This document shows, one piece after another, positions 51,375-60,408 of a DNA stretch of 64,000 nucleotides. Made by a program: the position numbers and the translations under genes. This DNA is from Sphingomonas sp. Its GTDB lineage: Bacteria; Pseudomonadota; Alphaproteobacteria; Sphingomonadales; Sphingomonadaceae. Below the pieces are notes generated by a model. The model saw only the letters and a program-made list of their open reading frames with translations, ran no database searches and was not told the origin of the DNA. Position 1 is the first letter of the stretch; every line of letters starts with the position of its first letter. The stretch covers positions 992,001-1,056,000 of the forward strand of contig NZ_JAGIAM010000003.1 of assembly GCF_017744835.1 (NCBI RefSeq). The letters run 5' to 3'.

Positions 51375-52478
51375 ATGACGATCGTTCCCGTCGCGCTCGG
51401 CGACCGCAGCTATGACGTGCGCATCGAGGCCGGCCTGCTTGCTCGCGCGGGCGAGGCGTTGGCCCCGTTCGCCAAGGGGCGCACCATGCCGATCGTCACC
51501 GACGCGAATCTCCACGGCCACCTCGCGACGCTCCAGGCCAGCCTCAGCGCCGCGGGCATCGCCAGCGAGGCGATCGTGCTCCCGCCGGGCGAAGGCACCA
51601 AGAGCTGGAACCAGCTCGAAAAGCTCACCGATCGTCTGCTCGAGCTCGGCGTCGAGCGCAGCGACCATGTCATTGCACTCGGCGGCGGCGTGATCGGCGA
51701 TCTTGTCGGCTTCGCCACCAGCATCCTCAAGCGCGGCTGCAACTTCGTCCAGATCCCGACCACGTTGCTCGCGCAGGTCGATTCGTCGGTCGGCGGCAAG
51801 ACCGCGATCAACAGTCGCGCCGGCAAGAACCTGATCGGCGCCTTCCACCAGCCCGCGACGGTGCTGATCGACCCGCAGGTGCTCGACACCCTCCCCCAGC
51901 GTGAGCTGCGCGCCGGCTATGCCGAAGTCGTCAAATACGGCCTCATCGACGATTTCGCCTTTTTCGAGTGGTGCGAAGCCAATGCCGCCGCGCTCCTCGC
52001 CGGCGATCCGGCGGCCCGCGAATACGCGATCGCCCATTCGGTCGCCGCCAAGGCGCGCATCGTTGCCGAAGACGAACGCGAGACCATCGGCAAGCGCGCG
52101 CTGCTCAACCTCGGCCATACCTTCGGCCATGCGCTCGAGGCCGAGACCGGCTTCTCGGACAGGCTCCTCCACGGCGAGGGCGTCGCCGCGGGCACTGCGC
52201 TCGCCTTCGGCTTCTCGGCCGAGCAGGGCCTCTGCCCCGGCCAGGACGCCGAGCGCGTCGCCGCGCATCTGCGCACCATCGGCCTGCCCGACGGGCTCGC
52301 GGCGACCGGGGTCACCGCCTCGGGCGCGCGGCTGGTCGAGCACATGCTCCACGACAAGAAGATGGCCGCCGGCACCCTCCCCTTCCTCCTCGCCCGCGGC
52401 ATCGGCCAGACCTATGTCGACAAGAAGGTGGATCTGAAGGCAGTCGAAGCCTTCCTCGACGCCCAGCCGCGGGGCTAG
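51375..52478 (+). CDS. aroB: 3-dehydroquinate synthase
   Basis: This encodes 367 residues from the ATG at 51375. NAD- and metal-binding motifs of DHQ synthase are present: PPGEGTKSWNQLEKL, the glycine loop ALGGGVIGDLVGFATSILKRG, PTTLLAQVDSSVGGKTAIN, RAGYAEVVKYGLI, and the metal histidines in NLGHTFGHALE and LLHGEGVAAG. It converts DAHP to 3-dehydroquinate. It is cotranscribed with aroK. Confidence 0.96.
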   Translation: MTIVPVALGDRSYDVRIEAGLLARAGEALAPFAKGRTMPIVTDANLHGHLATLQASLSAAGIASEAIVLPPGEGTKSWNQLEKLTDRLLELGVERSDHVIALGGGVIGDLVGFATSILKRGCNFVQIPTTLLAQVDSSVGGKTAINSRAGKNLIGAFHQPATVLIDPQVLDTLPQRELRAGYAEVVKYGLIDDFAFFEWCEANAAALLAGDPAAREYAIAHSVAAKARIVAEDERETIGKRALLNLGHTFGHALEAETGFSDRLLHGEGVAAGTALAFGFSAEQGLCPGQDAERVAAHLRTIGLPDGLAATGVTASGARLVEHMLHDKKMAAGTLPFLLARGIGQTYVDKKVDLKAVEAFLDAQPRG

Positions 52479-52496
52479 CTTTCCGCAGAATTTTAT

Positions 52497-52577
52497 TTCA
52501 CGCAAAGGCGCAAAGAAGAAGTGCCCGGCCGCGTACGCGGCCCTGATCCCCTTCTTCCCTTTGCGCCTTTGCGTGAA
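52497..52577. repeat. Type B dispersed inverted repeat, short copy
   Basis: Left arm TTCACGCAAAGGCGCAAAG, then AAGAAG; right arm CTTCTTCCCTTTGCGCCTTTG and onwards to CGTGAA. The loop contains a perfect 16-base palindrome GGCCGCGTACGCGGCC (52527-52542). It lies 18 bases after the aroB stop, between convergent genes. Confidence 0.9.
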
Positions 52578-52683
52578 TCAAAAATAGGCAGCCACGAACC
52601 CGAAAATCGCGGCGGCGTGAAACTGGCGTGGGAAGCGGAAGTGCGGCTTTTGCCCGCGGACGCTGAAAAGCGGACACCGCCGA

Positions 52684-52962
52684 TCAGCGATTTGTTTTCA
52701 ACCGTTTCCTGTAAAGCGCGTCCGGTGACTTGGCCGCTTCGATTCGAATACGGCGATGAAGCACTCCCAACATAAGGGGACCACCAACCAAGAGGATCCC
52801 GACCAGCGCTTCCATGACATCCGGCACCCAGCCGGCCAGCAAAGCTGCTCCATAAACGAGTGCGAAAAACGCAAACCATGAGAATGCTGCAACGTCGGCA
52901 AGAATCAGTGGTTTTCTGGTTTGATATCGCTGGTGTGCGAAACGCCAGAACGCTGCTCTCAT
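52684..52962 (-). CDS. Hypothetical membrane protein, low GC
   Basis: This encodes 92 residues from the ATG at 52962 with a strong ribosome binding site (GGAGGAAGC). A basic N-terminus (RFAHQRYQTRK) is followed by two membrane helices (about 21-44 and 50-68) and a basic tail (HRRIRIEAAKSPDALYRKRLKTNR). No family is recognised. Base composition is visibly closer to even GC/AT than its neighbours, and codon third positions are less GC-biased, suggesting recent acquisition. Confidence 0.72.
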   Translation of the reverse strand: MRAAFWRFAHQRYQTRKPLILADVAAFSWFAFFALVYGAALLAGWVPDVMEALVGILLVGGPLMLGVLHRRIRIEAAKSPDALYRKRLKTNR

Positions 52963-53131
52963 GCTTCCTCCGATTCCAATTCCGGCCGATCCTAACGTCG
53001 GCTTTCGGGACGCGCTACTTTAGGCGCGAACGTCTGCAACCGGGGCGTTAGCCGCCATTCGCGCCGGTGTGCTACATCCCACCCCAAACCACTCAGTTGC
53101 CGTTCAGCCGCGATCCGCATAGCAGTCCGCC

Positions 53132-55009
53132 ATGCGCATCCTTCTTCCCGCTTTTGCAGCCCTGATGGCCACCACCGCCCTTCCCGCCCTCGCCCAGCAG
53201 GCGCCCGCCCCGATCCTCACCACGCCCGAGGCGAAGGACGTGTGGACGCACGCCCAGCCGCAGGCGGCGCGCGTCACCCATGTCGATCTCAACCTCGACG
53301 TCGATTTCCAGAGCCAGACGCTCGCCGGCACCGCCGCGCTCGACGTGCTCGCCGCCAAGGGCACCAAGGAAATCGTCCTCGACGTCGACGACCTGGTCGT
53401 CGAATCGGTCACCTGCCCCAAGGGCAAACCGCTCGCCTTCACCGTCGGCCCGCGCGACGCAGAGACTGGCTCGGCGCTCACCGTCCAGCTCGACGGCAAC
53501 AGCCGCATCCTGGTGCGCTACCGCACCAGGCCCGGCGCCTCGGCGCTCCAGTGGCTCGCCCCCGAGCTCACTGCCGGAAAGGCGAAGCCCTATCTCTTCA
53601 GCCAGGGCCAGCCGATCAACAACCGCAGCTGGATCCCCACGCAGGACAGCCCCGGCATCCGCCAGACCTGGTCGGCGACGCTGACCGTGCCCCAAGGCTT
53701 CGTCGCGGTGATGAGCGGCGAGCGGCTCGACGGCGAGAAGGGCCGCGCGGCCGCGAACGGCAAGCGCAGCTTCCGCTTCCGCATGGACAAGCCCGTCCCG
53801 CCGTACCTCATCGCCTTCGCGGTCGGCGACCTCGCCTTCAAGGCCACCGGCCCGCGCACCGGCGTGTGGACCGAGCCCGCCATGCTCGACGCCGCGGCCA
53901 GCGAAGTGGCCGATGTCGAGAAGATGATCGACGCCGCCCAGGCGCTCTACGGCCCCTATCGCTGGGGCCGGTACGACATGCTCGTCCTGCCGCCGAGCTT
54001 CCCGTACGGCGGCATGGAAAACCCCACGCTCACTTTCCTCACCCCCACGATCATCACCGGCGATCGTTCGAACACCGACGTCGTCGCGCACGAGCTCGCG
54101 CACAGCTGGTCGGGCAACCTCGTCACCAACGCCACCTGGTCGGATTCCTGGCTCAACGAGGGTTTCACCACCTATTTCGAGAACCGCATCATGGAGGCGC
54201 TCTACGGCAAGGAGCGCGCCGCCATGTACGCCGATCTCGACTGGGACGGGCTGCAGCAGGACATCGTCGATGCCGGCGGGCCGCAGTCGCCGACCACGCG
54301 GCTCCACGGCGATCCCGGCGCGACCTTCGGCCAGCTCGATTATTTCAAGGGCTCGACCTTCCTGCGCACGATCGAACAGACGGTCGGCCGCGAGCGCTGG
54401 GATGCGTACCTCCGCTCCTATTTCGATCGCCACGCCTTCCAGCCGCAGACCAGCGCGGGCTTTCTCGCCGATCTGCGCAAGAACCTGATCAAGGGCGATG
54501 CGGCGCTAGAGGCGAAGCTCCAGCTCGATCGCTGGGTCTACCAGCCCGGCCTCCCCGAAAATGCCGTCCATATCCAGTCGGCGACGCTCGCCGACGTCGA
54601 CGCCAAGCTCGCCGCAGTGAAGGCGGGCGGGCCGGTCTCGGCGGTCCAGCCGCAGGGCTGGGCGACGCAGCAGTGGCTGCGCTTCCTCAACGGCCTGCCG
54701 CGCCAGCAGACGCCGGCGCGCCTCAAGGAGCTCGACGAGACGCTGGGCCTGTCGACTTCGACCAACGCCTATGTCCGCTCGGCCTGGGCCGAGCTGGCGA
54801 TCGCCAACCGCTACGATCCGGCGGTTCCCTCGATCCGCGCCTTCGCCAAGAGCGTCGGCCGCGGCCTGCTCATCTATCCGATCTACCAGGGGCTGATGAA
54901 GCAGGGCGACTGGGGCAAGCCGATCGCCGCCAGCATCTTCGCCGAAGCCCGCGCGACCTACCACCCGACCGTGGCGGCGCAGGTCGAGAAGACGGTGTCG
55001 GGGAAATAG
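53132..55009 (+). CDS. M1 family metallo-aminopeptidase
   Basis: This 625-residue protein has a signal peptide (1-22, ending LAQQ). The substrate-binding GGMENP motif precedes the zinc site HEXXH-18-E: His320, Glu321, His324 (VVAHELAHSW) and Glu343 (WLNEGFTTYFE). A tyrosine-bearing segment and a C-terminal helical domain resemble leukotriene A4 hydrolase-type enzymes. It probably trims peptides in the periplasm. It is monocistronic and ends eight bases before a type A repeat. Confidence 0.92.
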   Translation: MRILLPAFAALMATTALPALAQQAPAPILTTPEAKDVWTHAQPQAARVTHVDLNLDVDFQSQTLAGTAALDVLAAKGTKEIVLDVDDLVVESVTCPKGKPLAFTVGPRDAETGSALTVQLDGNSRILVRYRTRPGASALQWLAPELTAGKAKPYLFSQGQPINNRSWIPTQDSPGIRQTWSATLTVPQGFVAVMSGERLDGEKGRAAANGKRSFRFRMDKPVPPYLIAFAVGDLAFKATGPRTGVWTEPAMLDAAASEVADVEKMIDAAQALYGPYRWGRYDMLVLPPSFPYGGMENPTLTFLTPTIITGDRSNTDVVAHELAHSWSGNLVTNATWSDSWLNEGFTTYFENRIMEALYGKERAAMYADLDWDGLQQDIVDAGGPQSPTTRLHGDPGATFGQLDYFKGSTFLRTIEQTVGRERWDAYLRSYFDRHAFQPQTSAGFLADLRKNLIKGDAALEAKLQLDRWVYQPGLPENAVHIQSATLADVDAKLAAVKAGGPVSAVQPQGWATQQWLRFLNGLPRQQTPARLKELDETLGLSTSTNAYVRSAWAELAIANRYDPAVPSIRAFAKSVGRGLLIYPIYQGLMKQGDWGKPIAASIFAEARATYHPTVAAQVEKTVSGK

Positions 55010-55016
55010 CGATATC

Positions 55017-55098
55017 CGTCATCCCCGCGCAGGCGGTGACCCAGGAATCACAAGCGGCGTGCTGCGTGGCTCTGGGTCCCGCCTTCGCGGGGATGACG
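55017..55098. repeat. Type A dispersed inverted repeat, copy 3
   Basis: This copy has the same ends and inner ACCCAGGAATCA / TGGCTCTGGGTCCC as copies 1 and 2. The left arm is more diverged (CGCGCAGGCGGTGACCCAGG), so the hairpin has mismatches. It lies between the convergent M1 peptidase and DUF3617 genes. Confidence 0.88.
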
Positions 55099-55111
55099 AT
55101 CCCAAAGAACC

Positions 55112-55678
55112 TCAGCCCTCGTCGCTGCCGTCCTCGTCGCCCTTGCACGCGCCGACGTGCTTCGCGTCCATCTTGAGCGTCATCGTATAGGCCGACATAG
55201 GCACGCCCGGCTTGCCGGCGCTCTTGCTGGTCATCGCCATCGAGAAGCTGTCGGACGAGAAGCTGCCCTTGATCGTCGACTTGTGCTCGATGCCTTCTTC
55301 GCTCTTGCAGGTCATCTCGCCATCGATCACGCCGTTGCGCATCGTGAAGCGGTCATAGCGGCAATCGCCCTGGTCGCCGGCGAAGAAGCTCGCGGCAGGC
55401 TTTTTCGCCTCTTCCTCGGTCAGGCAGCTGACGAACTTCTTCTCCTCCTTCGCCATCTCCTCCTTCATCTTGGCCGATTGCTCCGGCGTCAGGCCTTCGA
55501 TGGTCATCTCGGTGATCCCGCCGGTGCCTTCCCAGCGCCCGGCGTTGAGGAACTGCGCGCCGCCTGCGGCCGCGACCTGTTCCGAGACTTCGTTGACCGA
55601 TGCATTGGTCACGTCGACCGACGGACCCGAATTGCACGCGGCAAGCGCCATCGGCGCAAGAACAACCAAATGTTTCAT
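55112..55678 (-). CDS. DUF3617 family lipoprotein
   Basis: This 188-residue protein has a lipoprotein signal with lipobox LAAC at residues 12-15 (APMALAACNSG). The DUF3617 domain follows: GRWEGTGGITEMTIEGLTPE near 48-67, a lysine/glutamate-rich helix, then CLTEEEAKKPAASFF, GDCRYDRFTMRNG and DGEMTCKSEEG, with two likely disulfides. Function is unknown; such proteins are frequent in sphingomonads. It is probably inserted in the outer membrane facing the periplasm. Confidence 0.88.
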   Translation of the reverse strand: MKHLVVLAPMALAACNSGPSVDVTNASVNEVSEQVAAAGGAQFLNAGRWEGTGGITEMTIEGLTPEQSAKMKEEMAKEEKKFVSCLTEEEAKKPAASFFAGDQGDCRYDRFTMRNGVIDGEMTCKSEEGIEHKSTIKGSFSSDSFSMAMTSKSAGKPGVPMSAYTMTLKMDAKHVGACKGDEDGSDEG

Positions 55679-55808
55679 GGATTCCCCCTCATTACAGGCA
55701 CTGCGCCCGTATTGGTGCCATCATACACTCCGACCCGGCGAATTCAATTTCTACTGGCCCCTCGGGCATTTCCGATTAGGCTCTACCGTATCACCAGGGG
55801 GAATGCGC

Positions 55809-57404
55809 ATGGGCGGACTGCAACTCAATCGGCGCGAGGCACTGGCCTGGTCGCTCGCGGGCATTGGCGCGGCGGCGCTGCCGGGCCTCGCGCTTGCGCA
55901 GGACGCCGCCCCGGCCGATGCCGCCATCGACGATATCGTCGCGCGCTTCATGGCCGCGTTCGAGACGCCGGGCATCGCCGTCGCGGTGATCCGTCCGGGC
56001 AGGCCCGCCTATCTCAAGGGCTATGGCGTGCGCACGCTCGGCAAGCCGGCGCCGGTGGGCATCCACACCCGTTTCGGCATCGCCTCCAATTCCAAGTCCT
56101 TCACGGCCGCCGCGCTCGCGATGCTGGTCGAGGAAGGCAAGGTCGCGTGGGACAAGCCGGTAAAGGATTACCTCCCCGAATTCCGCATGCACGATCCGCG
56201 CGTCACCGAGATGCTCACGGTGCGCGACCTGCTCGTCCACAACAGCGGCCTCGCGCTAGGTGCGGGCGATCTGATGCAGTTCCCCGCCAGCGATCGCCCG
56301 CCCAGCGATGCGCTCAAGGCCCTGCCTTTCCTCGCCGCCGAGCGCGGCTTCCGCAGCGGCTATGCCTATGACAACATCCTCTATGTCGTCGCCGGCATCC
56401 TTATCGAAAGGCTCTCGGGCAAGCCGTGGCACGCATTCGTTTCGGAGCGGCTGCTACGGCCGATCGGCATGGCCGACGCGGTGCCGGCGGCGCGCTTCCT
56501 CAACACCGACGACGTCGCAGGTCGCCATGCCCGCCTTGGCCCGCCGGTCCGCGGCATGGGGCCGATCGAAGTCATCGAGCCGCGCGAGGGGATCATGACC
56601 GACGCCGCCGGCGGCATCAACGCGAGCGTCAGCGACGTCGCCAAATGGCTCCAGCTTCAGCTCGCCGGCGGCAAGCTCCCCGATGGCCGCGCGCTGTGGA
56701 GCCCGGCGCAGCAGGCGGAGATGTGGAAGCCGCAGACGATCGTCGCCTGGGGCGACGGCCCGAGCGACAGCTGGCCCGCGCGCGGCGTCACCCAGACCTA
56801 TGCGCTCGGCTGGTTCATCCAGGATTATCGCGGCGAGCGGCTGGTCCACCATTCGGGCGGGCTTTCGGGGCAGGTCACCCAGACCGCCATGCTCCCCGCA
56901 CACCAGGCTGCGGTGGTAGTGCTCTCCAACAGCGAGGATTCGATCTCCAGCGGCATCCGCAACGCATTGCTCGACCAGATCGTCGGCGCCCCGGCCTTCG
57001 ACTGGGTCGCCGCGGTCCGGGCGCGCGTGAAGGCCGAGCAGGACGCCGCGCTCGCCGAGCTCGGCAGCGGAGGCGTCGACAAGGCGCCGGCGGGCGGCCC
57101 CAGCCTGCCGCTTTCAGCCTATGCCGGCCGCTTCCGTGACCCCTGGTACGGCGACATCGTCGTCAGCCCGCGCGGAAAGGGACTCCACATCGATTTCCTT
57201 CCCTCGCCGGGGTTCAAGAGCATGCTTGAGCCCTGGGGGCCCGACACCTTCCGCACGCGCTTCCCCAAGGGCGTAGGCGAAGACGCGACAGTCACCTTTG
57301 CTGTCGCGGACGGCAAGGTCACCGGCGTCACGATGAAGCCGCTCTCCCCGCTGGCCGATTTCAGCTACGACTTCCAGCACCTCGCCTTCGCGCCGGTGCG
57401 CTAA
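55809..57404 (+). CDS. Serine hydrolase, class C beta-lactamase fold
   Basis: This encodes 531 residues from the ATG at 55809, since AGGGGGA abuts the alternative ATG at 55803. An RR-containing signal (LNRREALAWSLAG to LALAQ) suggests Tat export. Active-site motifs are Ser93-N-S-Lys96 (SxxK), Tyr187-D-Asn189 (YxN) and HHSGG (HxG box). A C-terminal domain of about 120 residues (LPLSAYAGRFRDPWYGDI onwards) is of the kind found after many such esterases or D-amino peptidases. The substrate is unknown; not necessarily a beta-lactamase. Confidence 0.9.
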   Translation: MGGLQLNRREALAWSLAGIGAAALPGLALAQDAAPADAAIDDIVARFMAAFETPGIAVAVIRPGRPAYLKGYGVRTLGKPAPVGIHTRFGIASNSKSFTAAALAMLVEEGKVAWDKPVKDYLPEFRMHDPRVTEMLTVRDLLVHNSGLALGAGDLMQFPASDRPPSDALKALPFLAAERGFRSGYAYDNILYVVAGILIERLSGKPWHAFVSERLLRPIGMADAVPAARFLNTDDVAGRHARLGPPVRGMGPIEVIEPREGIMTDAAGGINASVSDVAKWLQLQLAGGKLPDGRALWSPAQQAEMWKPQTIVAWGDGPSDSWPARGVTQTYALGWFIQDYRGERLVHHSGGLSGQVTQTAMLPAHQAAVVVLSNSEDSISSGIRNALLDQIVGAPAFDWVAAVRARVKAEQDAALAELGSGGVDKAPAGGPSLPLSAYAGRFRDPWYGDIVVSPRGKGLHIDFLPSPGFKSMLEPWGPDTFRTRFPKGVGEDATVTFAVADGKVTGVTMKPLSPLADFSYDFQHLAFAPVR

Positions 57405-57409
57405 GGAGC

Positions 57410-58234
57410 CTATTCTCCCGGCCGCGCCCGGATATGCTCGCCGCGATACACGGCGACATTGTCGAACCAGGCGAAGACGTCCTTGTACGCGCCCTTCGCG
57501 TCGCGCGGCGCCCAGCTCGGGTCGTGCCCGCCGTGGAAGGTGCTGAACATGAATTGGCGCACAAGGCCAGCGGGGCCGGCGGAGGCGCGCAGCCGCAGCC
57601 CCTCCTGCGACGAGACCAGCGCACCGTCGACATAGAGCCGCGCGAGGCCGTTGGCCCGCTCGACCGGATCGTTAAGCCGCACGTGCAGCGAAACGGCATG
57701 GTAGCGCCCGAGGCTGAACGCGAACGGCCGCGCGGGCTTGCCGTCGTCGCCCCATTCGCCGGCGCGATCCTGGTGATAGGTATAGGTGACCGGCCGCCCC
57801 TCTTCGCGCCACATCACGCGGACGCTCCAGCCCTCGGGCGTGCTCGCTTGGCCGCCGGTCACCGATTGCGCCGGTCCCAGCCCGTGCATCTTGCCGCCCA
57901 GGACGAACTGGAAGTCGGGCGCGAACTTCACGTCATAGTTGAGCGTGTAGTCGGTACCGGATTCGCCTAGCGGAATCTCGGCTGCGATCACGTCACTGCC
58001 CCGGCTGCTGCCGACATAGCGCGTCCGCAGCGCGCTTCCGCCCCCGACGCCCTGGCCGTGCTCGATAGTCAGCCGCGCGTCGCGCAACAGCCGCTTCGCC
58101 ACGGCGCCCCCGCCGGCTTCGAAGTCCTCCGCCAGCACTGGCCCGGGACCTGGTCCCTGCGCCACTGCCCCGCCAGCCGAGACCATCAAGCCGCCCAGAA
58201 CCAGCGCTGCGGCGGAGCGCTTCCCTCTCAGCAT
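57410..58234 (-). CDS. Polysaccharide lyase family 14-like protein
   Basis: This encodes 274 residues from the ATG at 58234 (ribosome binding site AGGGGA). A signal peptide (1-27, ending AVAQ) is followed by a jelly-roll domain with the lyase-14-like pattern: LNYDVKFAPDFQFVLGGKMHGLG, GWSVRVMWREEG, TYTYHQDR, LYVDGALVSS and FMFSTFHGGHDPSWAP, then AWFDNVAVY. Relatives cleave alginate or glucuronan. It probably acts in the periplasm. It is convergent with the serine hydrolase gene. Confidence 0.75.
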   Translation of the reverse strand: MLRGKRSAAALVLGGLMVSAGGAVAQGPGPGPVLAEDFEAGGGAVAKRLLRDARLTIEHGQGVGGGSALRTRYVGSSRGSDVIAAEIPLGESGTDYTLNYDVKFAPDFQFVLGGKMHGLGPAQSVTGGQASTPEGWSVRVMWREEGRPVTYTYHQDRAGEWGDDGKPARPFAFSLGRYHAVSLHVRLNDPVERANGLARLYVDGALVSSQEGLRLRASAGPAGLVRQFMFSTFHGGHDPSWAPRDAKGAYKDVFAWFDNVAVYRGEHIRARPGE

Positions 58235-58253
58235 CCGCTTTTCCCCTGCGCCG

Positions 58254-58586
58254 TCATCCCTTGAGCGCGTGCCAGGCGAGCCAGAGCCAGCCCACAATCA
58301 GCGCCGCGCCGCCGATCGGGGTGACGGCACCCAGCCAGCGCGGCGCGCCGAGCGCCATCGCATAGAGCGTCCCCGCAAAGATCGCCGCACCGGCGACGAA
58401 CAGCCACGCGGGCACGTTCGCCGCCATCCGCACCGCGACCAGCGCGGCGACTGCGTGGATCAGCTGATAGTGCCCGCCGGTCCGCAGCCATTCGGCCGCC
58501 TCGCCGGTCGCGCCGTGCGCGCCGAACGCCCCCGCCGCCACCGCGATCGCGCCCGAAAGCGCCGCGAGCGCCGTCACCAGCATCAT
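58254..58586 (-). CDS. DUF423 family membrane protein
   Basis: This 110-residue protein has four membrane helices and the DUF423 signature ALSGAIAVAAGAFGAHG at about residues 9-25. LYAMALGAPRWLGAVTPIGGAALI is the conserved C-terminal region. Function is unknown. It starts four bases after the antiporter stop (ATG at 58586 or 58583), so it is cotranscribed. Confidence 0.9.
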   Translation of the reverse strand: MMLVTALAALSGAIAVAAGAFGAHGATGEAAEWLRTGGHYQLIHAVAALVAVRMAANVPAWLFVAGAAIFAGTLYAMALGAPRWLGAVTPIGGAALIVGWLWLAWHALKG

Positions 58587-58590
58587 GCCC

Positions 58591-60408
58591 TCACTCCGCC
58601 TTCTCGTCCTTCTCGCCTCTGTTCGCTTCGGCTTCCGCTTCGGCGTCTGCCTCGGCCGCCGCGGCCTGGGTTGCGTGGGTGAACATCCGGTCGCGCGCGG
58701 CGCGGATGTCCCCCGTCTCCTTCTGGATGTTGAGCCGCTCATAGTCGCGGCGGCGGTATTCGGCTTCGGTCCGGTCGATCTGCGGGCCGTCGACGCCCAC
58801 TGCCTCCATCGCCCGGCGCGCCATCACGATCGCGCTCTCGAGCAGCTCGCGCACTACGCCTCCGATCGGCGCGCCCTTCATCTTCATCACGCTGCGCCGG
58901 TCATAGGCGCGCACGAAGATCGTCGCCTTGGGGAAAGCGTGGTGGATCGCCTCGAGCTGCTCGGTGTCCAGTCCGTCGCCGTCCTGGCAGAAGAGCAGCA
59001 GCTCGGCGTGTTCGGCACCCGCCTGGCGCAGCAGGTCCAGTCGCGTGCCGTCGCCGTAATAGACCTTCATCCCGAAATCGCCGGCGGTCTGGATCATCTC
59101 CACATCGGTGTCGATCAGCGTCACCGGAATGCCTTGGCCGATCAGCATCTGCGCCACCGTCTGGCCGAAGCGGCCATAGCCGACCACGATCGCGTTCGAT
59201 CCGTCAGCGTGCGGTCCCTCCAGCCCGTCGGCGCTCGGCTCGGGATCGGCGCGCAGCTTGGCGGTGAGCATCATCAGGAACGGCGTGGTCGCCATCGACA
59301 CCGTCACGATCGCGCCGAAGATGCTCGCCGCCTGGTTCTCGATCAGCATCGCCTCGCGCGCCTGGGCGAAGAGCACGAAGCCGAATTCGCCGCCCTGGCT
59401 CAGCAGCAGCCCGAGCGCGAACGCCTGGCGACGCTTGAGGCCAAACAGCATCGCCAGCAGCATGATCAACGCGGTCTTGGTCGCGATCAGCGCCAGCGCC
59501 ATGCCGGCGACGAACAGGGGCTGGTCGGCGATCGCGCGCAGGTCGAGCGACATGCCCACCGCAAGGAAGAACAGGCCGAGCAGGATCGCGCGGAACGGCT
59601 CGACGTCCGCCTCCAGCTCGTGGCGGAAGGGCGAATCCGCCAGCATCACGCCCGCGATGAAGGCGCCGAGCGCGGCCGAGAGCCCCAGCCATTCCATGAT
59701 CGCCGCGGTCGCGATCACCGTGAACAGCCCGGCGAAGACGAACATCTCGCGCTCGCCCAGGTCGCCGATCAGCCGGAAGAAGGGCCGCAGCAGATATCGA
59801 CCCGCGATCACCAGCCCGACGATCGCTCCGACCGTGCACAGCGCCAGCTGCCACCCCGGCGGGCCCTGGTGCGCCGGGTTGCGCGACAGCGCCGCGACGA
59901 TCGTGATCAGCGGCACGATCGACAGGTCCTGGAACAGCAGGATCGAGAAGGCGCGCTCGCCGAAATCGGTGCGCAGCCGCCCCGCCGACTGCAGCATCGG
60001 CAGGACCTGCGCCGTCGAGGACAGCGCCAATGGCAGCCCCAGCGCGAGCGCGGCGCCCAGCGAGAAGTGCGTGGCGGCCCAGACGATCGCCGCGAGCGCC
60101 AGCCCGCAGACGGTCACCTGCATCAGCCCCAGCCCGAAGATGTCGCGCCGCATCCGCCACAGCCGGCTCGGGCTCAGCTCGAGCCCGACCAGGAACAGCA
60201 GCAGCGCGATGCCCAGCTCGGCGATGCCCATCTTGTCCTCGGCATCGCCGACCAGCCGCAGCACCTGCGGCCCGACCATCGCGCCGGCGACGAGGAAGCC
60301 CAGCGTGGCGCCCAGCCCCAGCCGGCGGAACAGCAGCACGAAGACGAGCGCGAAGCCGAGCAGCGGCACGCCTTCGCGGAGCAGCGACATGCCGCTATCG
60401 GCCTCCAT
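58591..60408 (-). CDS. Monovalent cation:proton antiporter, KefB/KefC-like
   Basis: This encodes 605 residues from the ATG at 60408; ATG 60390 is possible. The CPA2 membrane domain (about 1-385, 12-13 helices) has LGLGATLGFLVAGAMVGP and LFQDLSIVPLITI. A cytoplasmic TrkA-N/RCK domain follows with the nucleotide-binding NAIVVGYGRFGQTVAQML near 410. The C-terminal 60 residues are charged (Ala/Glu-rich). Such proteins are K+ efflux systems gated by glutathione adducts or nucleotides. The start overlaps the NifU-like stop (TGATG). Confidence 0.92.
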   Translation of the reverse strand: MEADSGMSLLREGVPLLGFALVFVLLFRRLGLGATLGFLVAGAMVGPQVLRLVGDAEDKMGIAELGIALLLFLVGLELSPSRLWRMRRDIFGLGLMQVTVCGLALAAIVWAATHFSLGAALALGLPLALSSTAQVLPMLQSAGRLRTDFGERAFSILLFQDLSIVPLITIVAALSRNPAHQGPPGWQLALCTVGAIVGLVIAGRYLLRPFFRLIGDLGEREMFVFAGLFTVIATAAIMEWLGLSAALGAFIAGVMLADSPFRHELEADVEPFRAILLGLFFLAVGMSLDLRAIADQPLFVAGMALALIATKTALIMLLAMLFGLKRRQAFALGLLLSQGGEFGFVLFAQAREAMLIENQAASIFGAIVTVSMATTPFLMMLTAKLRADPEPSADGLEGPHADGSNAIVVGYGRFGQTVAQMLIGQGIPVTLIDTDVEMIQTAGDFGMKVYYGDGTRLDLLRQAGAEHAELLLFCQDGDGLDTEQLEAIHHAFPKATIFVRAYDRRSVMKMKGAPIGGVVRELLESAIVMARRAMEAVGVDGPQIDRTEAEYRRRDYERLNIQKETGDIRAARDRMFTHATQAAAAEADAEAEAEANRGEKDEKAE

